From Pirellulaceae bacterium (lineage in GTDB: Bacteria > Planctomycetota > Planctomycetia > Pirellulales > Pirellulaceae), in contig JAGYIQ010000002.1 in the NCBI GenBank assembly GCA_018402565.1, forward strand, positions 744,001-808,000: a DNA stretch of 64,000 bases, given 5' to 3'. This document shows, one piece after another, positions 63,934-64,000 of the stretch; position 1 is the first letter of the stretch; every line of letters starts with the position of its first letter. Both the position numbers and the translations under genes were made by a program. Under the pieces are notes generated by a model that was given only the letters and a program-made list of their open reading frames with translations, made no database searches and was not told the origin of the DNA.

Positions 63934-64000
63934 ATGATTCAACGAAACATCGCCCCTGCCTGTCGCACCTGGGTACTGTCTTGCCTGTCGAGTGCCCTGC
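63934..64000 (+). CDS. Start of another exported protein (cut by window end)
   Basis: ATG 63934 opens a frame MIQRNIAPACRTWVLSCLSS AL that runs to the window edge and looks like the beginning of a signal peptide. It lies 49 bp after the DUF4175-like gene in the same orientation, so it is likely the next gene of the operon. Nothing more can be said. Confidence 0.5.
   Translation, partial: MIQRNIAPACRTWVLSCLSSAL

Overview
The window looks like a chromosomal segment of a GC-rich planctomycete (Pirellulales-like). The signs are a MoxR/DUF58/BatA-type membrane operon with several von Willebrand A proteins, PEP-CTERM secreted proteins, a DUF1570 protein, a BBP7-like outer-membrane beta-barrel protein, a long M13 peptidase, and unusually many short tandem repeats between genes. 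All calls come from reading the sequence; no database search was run.

Layout. 1-3.1 kb: two tandem metallophosphoesterases (minus strand; the first is cut by the window edge) and tsaB, whose C-terminal half carries an in-frame 18-bp repeat expansion. 3.1-4.5 kb: repeat-rich spacer. 4.4-20.3 kb: a polymorphic-toxin island on the minus strand. One full-length membrane-anchored HINT-toxin gene (4911-6389) with its immunity gene lies at the 3' end. Upstream are a frameshifted pre-HINT gene and six more HINT-toxin/immunity modules, all cut off inside the conserved HINT region. Every module has nearly the same HINT DNA fused at the same ...LAHN junction to a different toxin tail and a different immunity gene. 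The visible or inferred families include an SHH nuclease, a HYD1-type ADP-ribosyltransferase, a possible permuted papain/LRAT-like domain, and DUF596-, DUF6881- and SUKH-like immunity proteins. One module is duplicated, and the copy is interrupted by an ISL3-family element. Two dispersed repeat families punctuate the island. 20.3-21.6 kb: an 11-copy tandem array with a period of about 118 bp.

21.7-30 kb: tRNA-Lys(CTT), a secreted protein of unknown function, tRNA-Ser(CGA), an M13 peptidase, a 16-copy 31-bp repeat, and sucC-sucD behind a good sigma70-like promoter, with a translationally coupled CBM9-like gene. 30-49 kb: two PEP-CTERM proteins, a beta-barrel protein, a tandem pair of trypsin-like PDZ proteins (the second with an eroded catalytic triad), a DUF1570 protein, a parvulin-type isomerase, a LITAF-like small protein, CsrA with a very long tail, a His/Asp-rich lipoprotein, an SDR enzyme and a VOC protein. 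49-51.4 kb: infC (probable AUC start), tRNA-Gln(CTG) and a Tat-exported glycosylasparaginase-like hydrolase. 51.5-64 kb: a long plus-strand operon, MoxR ATPase - DUF58 - BatA/VWA - PQQ propeller - VWA membrane protein - DUF4175-like protein - start of another secreted protein. It probably encodes a chaperone-assisted cell-envelope complex.

The most interesting object is the HINT-toxin island: a compact cassette library in which the conserved HINT DNA is well placed to act as the recombination handle for swapping toxins. Unusually, the orphan cassettes lie 5' of the full-length gene rather than 3'. The right part of the island (about 16.2-18.9 kb) has many single-base indels and may contain assembly errors.
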